A stretch of 57,791 nucleotides of DNA from Acrocarpospora macrocephala (GTDB lineage: Bacteria > Actinomycetota > Actinomycetes > Streptosporangiales > Streptosporangiaceae), in the NCBI RefSeq assembly GCF_009687865.1, contig NZ_BLAE01000023.1, positions 97,918-155,708 of the forward strand, given 5' to 3'. A program made the position numbers and the translations under genes. The notes under the pieces were generated by a model, which worked only from the letters and a program-made list of their open reading frames with translations, did not search any database and was not told the origin of the DNA. Of the stretch, positions 8,118-16,056 are shown piece by piece; position 1 is the first letter of the stretch; the number at the start of each line of letters is the position of its first letter.

Positions 8118-8343
8118 GGAGGGTGTCGAACTCGCCGTCCTTGACTCCGAGCACCAGTGCGCGGATCTCGTCCCGGGTGTAGATCAGGGCAGGACCTTCG
8201 GGGAAACGGGAGTTCCGGACGGCTACCCCGCCGTCGGGAAGCTCGGCCAGCTCCACGCAGTTGCCGGTGGAGTTGCTGTAGAGGCTCTTCCGCCATAGGA
8301 CGCCGTAAAGGTCGTTCGACGGCATGCCGTTATATGTCTGCAT
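8110..8343 (-). CDS. DUF397 small regulatory protein
   Basis: 77 residues with the unmistakable DUF397 signature: VLWRKSLYSNSTGNCVELAELPDGGVAVRNSR, then GPALIYTRDEIRALVLGVKDGEFDTL. In Streptomyces such proteins pair with the adjacent WhiJ-like XRE regulator and modulate it. Its start codon lies within the last codons of the XRE gene (14-bp overlap), so the two are co-expressed. Confidence 0.95.
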   Translation of the reverse strand: MQTYNGMPSNDLYGVLWRKSLYSNSTGNCVELAELPDGGVAVRNSRFPEGPALIYTRDEIRALVLGVKDGEFDTLLV

Positions 8344-9211
8344 ACAAGTTCTCTCTCAGAAGATCTTCGAGCAGATCCCGGGTGCCACCCGGCGTGGTGC
8401 TCTCCACGCACAGCTGCTCCATGGCCGTGAGGTACGGATCGATGTCCTCACGTTTGTCCAGGTACAGAGCACCCCAGAGTTGCTCGACGTAGACCACGTC
8501 CGACAGGTCGGACTCCGGAAAGCGCAGGATCGTGAACGCCCCGCCTTCGGCAGCGTGCATCCCGAAGCGGAACGGCATCACCTGCAGCGTGATGTTGGGC
8601 AGCCTGGCCACCTCGAGCAGATGCTCGATCTGCTCGTGCATGATCTTTGGCCCCCCGATGGGCCGGCGGAGCGCCGCCTCGTCGATGACCGCCCACAGTC
8701 TTGGCCCGTCCTTCTGCTTGAGCCGTTCCTGTCGCTGCATGCGCAGATGCACGCGCTGTTCGATCGTGCTCTCCGGGGCGTCCGGAAAGCCGAGCTGGAC
8801 GACGGCTCGTGTGTACGCGGCGGTCTGCAGCAGGCCGGGCACGAACTGCACCTCGTAGGTGCGGATCACGCTCGCCGCCTCCTCCAGCCCCACGTACGTG
8901 ACGAACCAGTTCGGCAGGACTTCGCCGAACTTGTGCCACCACCCCGGCGTGTTCGCCTCCCGGACCATCTCCAGGAGGCCACGTCGATCGGCGTCGTCCA
9001 GGACGCCGTACAGCGTGAGCAGGTCCTCGACATCACGTGTCTTGAATCCGACCCGCCCGAGCTCCATCCGACTGATCTTGGACTCGGAGGCGCGGATGTG
9101 GAATCCGGCCTCTTCTCGGGTGAGATCCCGCTCCTCGCGCAGCCTCCGCAGGCTGGCGCCCAGCATGATGCGCCGAACAGTGGAGCCGGACCCCGGCGGA
9201 TCGATGGACAC
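8330..9211 (-). CDS. WhiJ-like XRE transcriptional regulator (HTH + DUF5753)
   Basis: 293 residues from GTG 9211 with a GGAGGA site 8 nt upstream. An XRE helix-turn-helix spans about residues 18-75 (LGASLRRLREERDLTREEAGFHIRAS...). The rest matches DUF5753, including the landmark stretches SVIRTYEVQFVPGLLQTAAYTRAVV, then RVHLRMQRQERL, then ALRRPIGGP. Proteins of this design are numerous in sporulating actinomycetes, where WhiJ-type clusters affect development and antibiotic production. Gene order XRE-DUF397 with a divergent ATPase is the classic arrangement. The start lies about 100 bp from a block of TGCAC repeats that may be its operator. Confidence 0.95.
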   Translation of the reverse strand: MSIDPPGSGSTVRRIMLGASLRRLREERDLTREEAGFHIRASESKISRMELGRVGFKTRDVEDLLTLYGVLDDADRRGLLEMVREANTPGWWHKFGEVLPNWFVTYVGLEEAASVIRTYEVQFVPGLLQTAAYTRAVVQLGFPDAPESTIEQRVHLRMQRQERLKQKDGPRLWAVIDEAALRRPIGGPKIMHEQIEHLLEVARLPNITLQVMPFRFGMHAAEGGAFTILRFPESDLSDVVYVEQLWGALYLDKREDIDPYLTAMEQLCVESTTPGGTRDLLEDLLRENLYADI

Positions 9212-9313
9212 GTGATCATTCCTCCGGTATGTGGACTGAACACCAGTCTGTCAAAGATCGCCCCCTTCTTCCCAGGGTCGTTTTGAGGTAACCGTAGCGC
9301 TTGCCGCGACCAT

Positions 9314-9373
9314 ATGCACGTGCATTCGCTATTGCACATGCACGGGAGATTGCACCATCATGATCTCGTGCAC
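9314..9373. promoter_or_regulatory. Cluster of TGCAC repeats, candidate operator of the WhiJ-like regulator
   Basis: Within 60 bp the pentamer TGCAC or its complement occurs at least six times: ATGCACGTGCAT, a perfect 12-bp palindrome at 9314-9325, then TGCAC at 9333, 9339, 9351 and 9369, the last within the palindrome GTGCAC. Spacings are 6, 12 and 18, that is, multiples of six. It lies at or just inside the 5' end of the divergent ATPase gene. Iteration and palindromy suggest cooperative binding by a regulator. Confidence 0.5.
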
Positions 9374-9862
9374 TCCATGCTCCAGTGGTCCACGCTCGAC
9401 TGGTGGCCTCCGGTGGGCTGGTGGCCGCATCCCGCGCGAGATCTGCTCGCCGGCAGCACCGGATGCACCGCCAGCGCCACCTTCGTACTGCCCCCGCGCG
9501 CCGAGTCGATTCATTCGGCCAGGAGCTTCGCGATGGGCACGCTGGCGGGGTGGGATCTGGCCGAGCTGGCCGACGGCATGGAGCTGGTCGTCTCCGAGCT
9601 GGCCACCAACGCGCTGCGGCACGGCATGGAGCTCGGCGTGCCCCGCCGCCGCGAGGTCATCCGGCTCTCCCTGATCCGCCGGGGCTCGCTGGTCACCTGC
9701 GCGCTGACCGACCCCGGCTCGGCCGAGCCGGTCAAGCGCGACCCCGCGCCGTTCGAAACCGGCGGCCTCGGCCTGCACATCGTCGAATCGATCAGCGTCC
9801 GCTGGGGCTGGTGCCCGCTGACCCCCCAAGGCAAAGCAGTTTGGGCCGTTTTAGCCGCATAG
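9314..9862 (+). CDS. Anti-sigma-factor-like ATP-binding protein (HATPase, RsbW/SpoIIAB type)
   Basis: Up to 182 residues. The start is unsure: ATG 9314 and ATG 9338 fall in the TGCAC repeats, and ATG 9377 (MLQWSTLDWW) is the first one beyond them. The C-terminal ~130 residues carry the GHKL ATPase motifs: ELVVSELATNALRHG (N box), ALTDPGS (G1) and TGGLGLHIVESIS (G2). Such proteins bind sigma factors or anti-anti-sigma factors. They form the third member of the WhiJ-like cluster encoded divergently here. The transcript ends at a strong hairpin 14 bp after the stop. Confidence 0.85.
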   Translation: MHVHSLLHMHGRLHHHDLVHSMLQWSTLDWWPPVGWWPHPARDLLAGSTGCTASATFVLPPRAESIHSARSFAMGTLAGWDLAELADGMELVVSELATNALRHGMELGVPRRREVIRLSLIRRGSLVTCALTDPGSAEPVKRDPAPFETGGLGLHIVESISVRWGWCPLTPQGKAVWAVLAA

Positions 9863-9875
9863 TACGGGAACATGG

Positions 9876-9925
9876 ACCGGGGGGTGGGTCCGTGCGGCCC
9901 GGACCGCACGGACCCGCCCCCCGGT
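9876..9925 (+). terminator. Strong Rho-independent-like terminator
   Basis: A 22-bp stem (9876-9897 with 9904-9925) has a single G-T wobble, a six-base loop CCCGGA and a short T-run after it. It begins 13 bp after the stop codon of the ATPase gene. The stem is near-symmetric, so it could act in both directions. Confidence 0.85.
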
Positions 9926-9971
9926 TTATGTTCTTGGGACTTGTGTGACATATGGGCATTGGGTTCCTGGA

Positions 9972-9995
9972 ATTCCCGGCCGTATATCCGGGAAT
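9972..9995. promoter_or_regulatory. Candidate operator upstream of the helicase-like gene
   Basis: ATTCCCGG-ccgtatat-CCGGGAAT is a perfect 8-bp inverted repeat with an 8-bp spacer, 160 bp before the helicase-like gene. Its AT-containing centre and spacing suit a dimeric regulator. No T-run follows, so a terminator is unlikely. Confidence 0.4.
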
Positions 9996-10154
9996 CACCT
10001 CCGATCGCGTTCTGGTGTGCTGAGGTGGAGTCGAGCACGCTGCGGGGAGGGAGCGGGAGAACAGGAGAATGACCTTTTCGGAGCGAACTGCGCAGAATAT
10101 CTTGATCTCACGTGCGTCACCACCGCGGCTTCCCGATGGCCTGAGAGATCTGTG

Positions 10155-12533
10155 ATGGACGATCACCTAATCGCCTGGCTGACAACTCTCGACGAAGATC
10201 GACTCGCCCGCGTCCTGGCCAACCGCCCGGACGCCATCGCCGCGCCCTGGCCCAGGCGGCTGGACGCGCTGGCGCACCGCCTCGGCAACACCTTCGCCGT
10301 CATGGAGGTCATGCGCGGCCTCCCGCTGCCCCCGCTCGAGCTCCTGCAGGCCTGCCTGGTGATCGGCGGCCGGCCGACCGAGGACGAGCTGGCCCGCTTC
10401 CTCGGGGTGAGCACCTCGGAGGTGATCCCCTGGCTGGATCGCCTGTACGACTGCGCCCTGGCCTGGCCGGGACAGGACGGCCGGATCCACCTGGCCGAGG
10501 CGGTCGCCCGCTGGTGGACCGCCCCCTGCGGGCTCGGCGAGCCGCTCGCCACCTACCTCGACTCCTGGATGCTCAACACCGAGGGCCTGCGGCGGATCTG
10601 CCGCACGCTCGGATTGGCTCCCCAGGGCGGGAAGCGGCAGATGGTGGCCCGGGCCACCGCCCTGCTCAGCGACCCGGAACGCCTGACCGAACTCGTCACC
10701 ACCGCGCCGGACGGCACGGTCGGCGTGCTCGACGACTTCGCCTGGGACGGCCCGGTCCGCAGCGTGGACGGCAACCGCTTCCTCAACGCGGGCACGCCGG
10801 AGAAGTGGGCGGCGGATCGGGGGCTGCTGTTCCGGACGCAGTGGGATGTGGCGGAGATGCCGCGTGAGGTGGCGCTGGCGTTGCGAGGCCCGGAATATCA
10901 CGGGCCGTTCACGCCGTACCCACCGGATCTGGCCACCATCCAGGTCGATCGGGACGCGGTCGAGTACGCGATGTGCCTGGCCGCGCCGCACGTGCTGGAT
11001 CGGGCGACCGCGCTGCTGGAGAACACCGACAAGACGCCGCTGCCGCTGTTGAAGAACGGCGGGGTCGGGGTGCGCGAGGTGCGCCGGGTGGCCAAGGAGA
11101 CCGGCTGCTCGGAGGAGGAGACCCGGCTGTTCCTCGAGGTCACCGCGGTGGCCCGGCTGATCGCGCTGGACGAGAGCGCGGGCGGTCTGGTGCCCACCGA
11201 TCGTTTCGACTCCTGGCGGCTCGAGGACGCGCCCGCCCGGCTGCGTACGCTACTGGCGGCCTGGTGGCGGATGGAACGCTCGTCGCTGCGCCGCAGCGAC
11301 GGCCGCTATCCGGCCGTGCTCGGCGACGACCCCGCCGGGGAGACCATCGCCCGGATCCGCTGGGCGGTGCTCGGCGCGCTCACCGAGGTCCCGGACGGGT
11401 ACGCCTTCGCCACCCTGCAGGAGCTGGTGCAGTCGGTGCACTGGCGGGCGCCGCTGCTGGATCGGGAGCTGCTCGCCGAGTGCGCGCCCGGGATCCTGGA
11501 GGAGGCCCGCCTGCTCGGTCTCGCCGCCCACGACTCGCTCACCGATCTGGGCCGGGCGCTGGCCGCGCTCGGCCAGGTGGCCGGCAACGAGAACGACGAC
11601 ACCGTCCCCGAGGTCGAGTACGACCCGGTGCTGGCCGATCGTTCCGTCCGCGCCCTGGCCAGCGCCCAGCGCACCGCCCTGTTCGGCGCCGACCTGACCG
11701 CCGTCGTGACCGGGCCGCCCGCCGCCGAGCTGGCCTCGCTCCTGGATCGGGTCGCCGACCGGGAGTCCAAGGGCGCGGCGTCGGTCTGGCGGTTCACCCC
11801 CGCCACCGTACGGCGGGCGCTGGACGCGGGCGCCGGAGCCGACGCCCTGCTGGACCAGCTCGCCCAGGTGGGCACCCTCCCCCAGCCGCTCATCTACCTG
11901 ATCAGGGACGTGGCCCGCCGCCATGGCGAGGTCACCGTCACCACGGTCGGCTGCATCATCCAGGGCAGCGACCCCGCCCTGCTGGCCGAGATCGCCGGCC
12001 ACCGCCGCCTGGCCAAGCTCGGCCTGCGCCTGCTCGCCTCCTCGGTCCTGGCCAGCTCCGCCCCCGCCGACCGCACCCTCGCCGCCCTCCGCGAAGCCGG
12101 GTACGCCCCCGTCCCCGTCAACGACACCGGCGAGATCGAGATCCGCCGCGAACCCCAGAGCGGCCGCCTGATCCTGCTCCCCGGCGGCCGCGTCGCCGAA
12201 CTCGACCCCCTACCCTTGCTCACCGAACCACCCCCCGACCCCCACGAACACGCCAAACGCCTGATCACCACCCGCGAAGAGGCCAAACAGAACGGCCAAA
12301 CCTGGGCCCTGATCGGCCGCATGGCCACCCGCCTCCCCACAGCCGAACAGTCCCTCCTCGGCTTCGTCGTCGACCGCGGCGTCCGCGCCTTAATCACCTT
12401 GTCCGACGGCGTCACCGCCACCGTCAGCCACGGCGAACTCCACTCCGGCGTCCTCGACGCCTGGTGCGAGGAAGCCGGCGACTACCTGGAATTCCCTCTG
12501 AACGAAATCGCTTCGGTCACCGCTTCCACGTGA
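10155..12533 (+). CDS. Helicase-associated protein (XPB/Ssl2-like, Helicase_C_3)
   Basis: 792 residues from ATG 10155 (MDDHLIAWLTTLDEDRLARVL). Proteins of this actinobacterial family are usually annotated as helicase-associated or helicase C-terminal domain proteins. The N-terminal ~250 residues hold repeated winged-helix-like segments such as LPPLELLQACLVIGGRPTEDELARFLG. The C-terminal region has the Helicase_C_3 pattern around VTTVGCIIQGSDPALLAEIAGH. No Walker A or DEAD/DEAH box is visible, so it is not itself a complete helicase. One TTA leucine codon (12390-12392) occurs, a rare codon in such genomes. It may act in DNA repair with an XPB helicase encoded elsewhere. Confidence 0.85.
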   Translation: MDDHLIAWLTTLDEDRLARVLANRPDAIAAPWPRRLDALAHRLGNTFAVMEVMRGLPLPPLELLQACLVIGGRPTEDELARFLGVSTSEVIPWLDRLYDCALAWPGQDGRIHLAEAVARWWTAPCGLGEPLATYLDSWMLNTEGLRRICRTLGLAPQGGKRQMVARATALLSDPERLTELVTTAPDGTVGVLDDFAWDGPVRSVDGNRFLNAGTPEKWAADRGLLFRTQWDVAEMPREVALALRGPEYHGPFTPYPPDLATIQVDRDAVEYAMCLAAPHVLDRATALLENTDKTPLPLLKNGGVGVREVRRVAKETGCSEEETRLFLEVTAVARLIALDESAGGLVPTDRFDSWRLEDAPARLRTLLAAWWRMERSSLRRSDGRYPAVLGDDPAGETIARIRWAVLGALTEVPDGYAFATLQELVQSVHWRAPLLDRELLAECAPGILEEARLLGLAAHDSLTDLGRALAALGQVAGNENDDTVPEVEYDPVLADRSVRALASAQRTALFGADLTAVVTGPPAAELASLLDRVADRESKGAASVWRFTPATVRRALDAGAGADALLDQLAQVGTLPQPLIYLIRDVARRHGEVTVTTVGCIIQGSDPALLAEIAGHRRLAKLGLRLLASSVLASSAPADRTLAALREAGYAPVPVNDTGEIEIRREPQSGRLILLPGGRVAELDPLPLLTEPPPDPHEHAKRLITTREEAKQNGQTWALIGRMATRLPTAEQSLLGFVVDRGVRALITLSDGVTATVSHGELHSGVLDAWCEEAGDYLEFPLNEIASVTAST

Positions 12534-12540
12534 CAACACT

Positions 12541-12571
12541 CCCGGCACCGACCGAATTCGTTCGGCGCCGG
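12541..12571 (+). terminator. Hairpin after the helicase-like gene
   Basis: CCCGGC...GCCGGG with a further CCG/CGG extension after one mismatch forms a stem of about ten pairs, starting 8 bp after the stop codon. No T-run follows. Its position makes it a plausible factor-independent terminator. Confidence 0.55.
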
Positions 12572-12591
12572 GGGTGGAGAGGCTGTTTGCC

Positions 12592-12759
12592 GTGGTTCTC
12601 CCACCCACCCGCCCTTTGGGACGCTCGCGCTCGGCCCCATCGGCCTCCGGCCCCGGGAACCCCGTGTCGTGGCCGTCGTTCCGTGCGGGAAACCACGGCG
12701 CTGGCGGGGGCGGGCGGAGCCCGAAGAAGACAAAAGGGCCGGGTGGGTGGGAGAACCAC
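12592..12759. repeat. 168-bp element with 26-27 bp terminal inverted repeats (MITE-like)
   Basis: The left end (12592-12617) starts GTGGTTCTCCCACCCACCC. The right end (12733-12759) is its reverse complement, with one inserted C. The ends are 115 bp apart and the interior has no gene. The size, long terminal repeats and place between convergent genes suggest a miniature inverted-repeat element or another dispersed intergenic repeat. No clear target-site duplication is visible. Confidence 0.5.
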
Positions 12760-12783
12760 CGTTATCAGCACATCAGCGGAGTC

Positions 12784-15327
12784 TTAGGGGAGGAGAGTGA
12801 GGGTGTCCGTCGATGTGGCTTTGATGGCTTGTTCGGTGGATGGCCAGGGGGTTGTTTCGCCGTTCGCCCATAGGTCGGATTGGTTGTTGTAGTTGGGGTG
12901 GAAGGCGTGGCCGGAGGAGCCGGTTAGGTTGATCCAGCGGGAGTTGTCGAGGTTGGCGAGGTCGACGATCATGCGCATGGAGGGGACCCAGTCGACTTCG
13001 TAGCCGTTGGTGGGGTTCCAGCCGGTGGCGTTGACGGCGTCCTTGCTGCCGGAGGTGCGGATGGGGCCCCGGTTGAAGAGCCACTCGATGGGGGCGATGC
13101 CGGAGGTGCCGAAGGTTTCGTTGGTGAGTTGCAGGGTGTGGAGGTCGCCCCAGCGCCAGTCGGCGGGGTCGTCGCCGAGCAGGTCGGCGATCTCGGCGTC
13201 GGCGTCGGCGAGGGCGGCGGACAGGATGTCGTCCCGGGTCTCGACCCCGTTCTTGGTACGGACGTCGTCCCACCAGGCCGCGTCCTCGTCCTCCAGCAGC
13301 GTGCGCATGACCTCGAACCAGCGGTCGTTGCCGGTCGGGCGGGCGTCCTCCGGGAGTTCGTCGTCGAAGACGCGCGCGAGCAGGTTCTTCCAGACGACGT
13401 TGAAGTAGGCGGCCCCGGCGGAGTCGCGGTCCTGCTGGAAGTCCCAGCTTTCGAAGAGTTCGGTGCCCCGGCCGACGGTGCGCATCAGGTGCGGAACGAG
13501 AACGGGCGCGAAGCCGTTGGCGGAGTCCATCTGGATCTCGCCCATCGTCTTGGCGGTCATCTTGCCGGAGGCGAGCACGTCCTTGATCCGGTCGACGATG
13601 CGCTGCGAGCGATAGCCGTACGACCAGTCGGCGGTGAGGAAAGGACCGTAGCCCGGGCCGACGGCGGCGTTGTTGGCGGTGGCGATGAATCCCTCAGGTG
13701 GGTTATAGGAGAACGGCAACTCGGCGAACGGGATGAAACCGGTCCACTCCTGATCACCCGTCCACCCGGCCCGCGGCCACTGCCCATTCCCTCCGGCCCT
13801 GATCGGGATCTTCCCCGGCGCTTGATACCCGATATTTCCGTCTATATCCGCATAAATCAGGTTCTGGGAGGGCGCTTCGAACTTGGACGCCGCAGCCCGG
13901 AACTGCTCCCAATTCTCGGCCTTGTTCAGCAGGAACACCGAGTTCGCCGTCTGCCCGGGATCAAGCGCGGTCCACCGCAGCGCGACCTCATGCTTCTCAC
14001 CGGCAGTCGATTCAGCCGGTTCCGACAGACTCCTGGCCGCACCGGGGACCGCCTCGGCCGCACTTTCCAGCACGTCGGAAATGATCGGCCCGTGCTTGGT
14101 CGATCGAACCGTGAGTTCCACCGGAGCGCCCCCGGCGACCTTGATCTGCTCGGTCCGCGTTTCGAATGGCGTCCACGTGCCCTCGACCTCGTACGTATCC
14201 CCCTTGACCCGCTCGACGTACAGATCGGTGACATCCGGCCCGAGATTGGTGAACCCCCACGCGATGCGGTGATTGTGCCCGATCACCACCCCTGGCAGCC
14301 CTGAGAACGTATATCCCGACACGTCATACGGACACGCCGCCGTCCTGGTACGGCAATGCAACCCCGCCTGATACCAGATCGACGGAATCCGCGGCCCCAG
14401 ATGCGGATCGTTCGCGAGCAACGGCTTCCCTGTGTCCGTGAATCGCCCGCTAACGACCCACGAGTTGGACCCAATGCCCTTCCGGTCGGTGCCCTCCGTA
14501 CCGATAAGGGAGGGGACCTTCCGGAGCACCTCGGACACCCGGCGGAGCGCCGACGCGGACGTCACGGCCGGGGCGCTGGGGTCGAACGCGCCGTCCTTGA
14601 CGCCTCCGGTCGCGACGATCGGCTGGTGCCGGTCGTAGGGGTAGGCGGGGAACAGCTCGTTGACCCGCTCGACCGGCAGCACACTCGCGTCCAGGGCACG
14701 TTCGAGCTCGTCGTCCATGTTGGAGCGCAGATCCCAGGCCATCGCCTTCAGCCAGGCCATCGAATCGGCGGGCGTCCACGGCTCGGGCGTGTAACCGCCG
14801 TTGGTGAGCTTGAGCACCGCGAACTCCAGGCTCCGCGCCGCGAACCCGTCGTTCTCGGTCAGCCACGCGTTCACCCCCGCCGCGTACGCCTCCAGACCAC
14901 GTTTCGCCTCCGGACTCAGCAAAGCGAGCTCTTGCTCCGCGACCCGCCGCCAGCCGAGCGTCCTGACGACCTTGTCGATGTCGAGCGTGGACGACCCGAA
15001 CAATTCCGACAACCGCCCGGCGGTCGTCTTCCGCCGGAAGTCCATTTCCCAGAACCGGTCCTGCGCGTGCGTATACCCCTGCGCGCGAAAAAGATCATCC
15101 GCATTCTCCGCGAAGATCTGCGGAACCCCGTAAGCGTCCCGATACACGGTCACCGGCGCGCTCAGCCCGGGCAGCCGCAGCTCACCGTCCGTCTGCGGAA
15201 ACGACTGCCGCACAATCCAGGTGCCGGCCCCCGCCAGTACGACCGCCAGTACCACCAGCACAGTCAAGACCCGGAACAACCAGCGAAGCGGCCAAGCAAA
15301 TCGTGCATAAGGCGCAAACTTGACCAT
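12784..15327 (-). CDS. Penicillin-acylase-family (Ntn hydrolase) secreted or membrane-anchored amidase
   Basis: 847 residues. A single N-terminal membrane segment (about 15-38, WLFRVLTVLVVLAVVLAGAG) exports or anchors it. The alpha region carries VYRDAYGVPQIFAENADDLFRAQGYTHAQDRFWEMD, highly typical of the family. The autoprocessing site is GIGSNSW, so Ser287 becomes the catalytic N-terminal nucleophile of the beta chain. The length is normal. Relatives cleave penicillins, acyl-homoserine lactones or echinocandin-type acyl amides; the substrate here is unknown. It is the last gene of a run M20 peptidase - TetR - acylase on one strand and could act on acylated signals or antibiotics. Confidence 0.93.
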   Translation of the reverse strand: MVKFAPYARFAWPLRWLFRVLTVLVVLAVVLAGAGTWIVRQSFPQTDGELRLPGLSAPVTVYRDAYGVPQIFAENADDLFRAQGYTHAQDRFWEMDFRRKTTAGRLSELFGSSTLDIDKVVRTLGWRRVAEQELALLSPEAKRGLEAYAAGVNAWLTENDGFAARSLEFAVLKLTNGGYTPEPWTPADSMAWLKAMAWDLRSNMDDELERALDASVLPVERVNELFPAYPYDRHQPIVATGGVKDGAFDPSAPAVTSASALRRVSEVLRKVPSLIGTEGTDRKGIGSNSWVVSGRFTDTGKPLLANDPHLGPRIPSIWYQAGLHCRTRTAACPYDVSGYTFSGLPGVVIGHNHRIAWGFTNLGPDVTDLYVERVKGDTYEVEGTWTPFETRTEQIKVAGGAPVELTVRSTKHGPIISDVLESAAEAVPGAARSLSEPAESTAGEKHEVALRWTALDPGQTANSVFLLNKAENWEQFRAAASKFEAPSQNLIYADIDGNIGYQAPGKIPIRAGGNGQWPRAGWTGDQEWTGFIPFAELPFSYNPPEGFIATANNAAVGPGYGPFLTADWSYGYRSQRIVDRIKDVLASGKMTAKTMGEIQMDSANGFAPVLVPHLMRTVGRGTELFESWDFQQDRDSAGAAYFNVVWKNLLARVFDDELPEDARPTGNDRWFEVMRTLLEDEDAAWWDDVRTKNGVETRDDILSAALADADAEIADLLGDDPADWRWGDLHTLQLTNETFGTSGIAPIEWLFNRGPIRTSGSKDAVNATGWNPTNGYEVDWVPSMRMIVDLANLDNSRWINLTGSSGHAFHPNYNNQSDLWANGETTPWPSTEQAIKATSTDTLTLLP

Positions 15328-15400
15328 TCCCTGACCTTTCCTGGGTTGTGCGGATCAAAGTATTCAGGTCGGGGATGTGAGCTTGATTACTCGGCGGTAG

Positions 15401-15451
15401 CTATTCGGACACGAGCACGTCATGCGGGCAGGTGCCTATTGGGACACGAGC
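15401..15451. repeat. Short imperfect direct repeat at the TetR 3' end
   Basis: CTATTCGGACACGAGC (15401-15416) and CTATTGGGACACGAGC (15436-15451) are 35 bp apart and differ at one base. The second copy contains the stop codon of the TetR gene. This looks like a small tandem duplication. Confidence 0.5.
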
Positions 15452-16038
15452 GCCCGCGCCAGCAGCATGCTCTCCGTCCGGGCACGCTCCGGCCCGAGTT
15501 CCGTCGCGACCGCCGCCGCGTGCTCCGCCCCGAGCGGCGCGAGCAGCGCGTGCGCGAGCACGGCGGGATCGTCCGCGGGCCGTACCTCGGCGAGAAGCAT
15601 GCGCAGGTGGGCATGCCAGAACCGGTAGGCCCCCACCCGATACCGCGCTCCCGGGCTCGACGTCTCCGAGACCCGCAGCAGGTCGATGTTGTCGAACAGG
15701 TATCCGGCGTAAGCCTCGACGAAGGCGACGATCCGCTCCCGCGCTGGAGCTCCCGGCCCGACCGGCGGCGGCCCCGCCAGCACCGCCTCCTGCAGAACCT
15801 TCTCCTTGTTGTCGAGCAACGCGAACACCAGCCCCGACTTGTCACCGAACCGCCGGAACAGCGTCCCCTTCCCGACCCCGGCCTCCGCCGCGACCGCATC
15901 CATGGACACGTTGTCGACCCCATGCTCCCGGAACAGCTTGATCGCAGCCGCGAGCACCTTCTCCCGGTTCCGCGCCGCGTCCGCCCGCTCCTTGGGCGGC
16001 TCCTCCCGGAAGATCTGCAACAGTCGGGGCTCGTCCAT
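15436..16038 (-). CDS. TetR-family transcriptional regulator
   Basis: 200 residues. The N-terminal helix-turn-helix is typical: NREKVLAAAIKLFREHGVDNVSMDAVAAEAGVGKGTLFRRFGDKSGLV. The C-terminal ligand domain is of the common alpha-helical type. It lies 18 bp after the M20 peptidase gene and 108 bp before the penicillin-acylase gene, all on one strand. That suggests it controls this set, perhaps in response to an acylated compound. Confidence 0.93.
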   Translation of the reverse strand: MDEPRLLQIFREEPPKERADAARNREKVLAAAIKLFREHGVDNVSMDAVAAEAGVGKGTLFRRFGDKSGLVFALLDNKEKVLQEAVLAGPPPVGPGAPARERIVAFVEAYAGYLFDNIDLLRVSETSSPGARYRVGAYRFWHAHLRMLLAEVRPADDPAVLAHALLAPLGAEHAAAVATELGPERARTESMLLARALVSQ

Positions 16039-16056
16039 GAGCGGACTATAGTCCAG

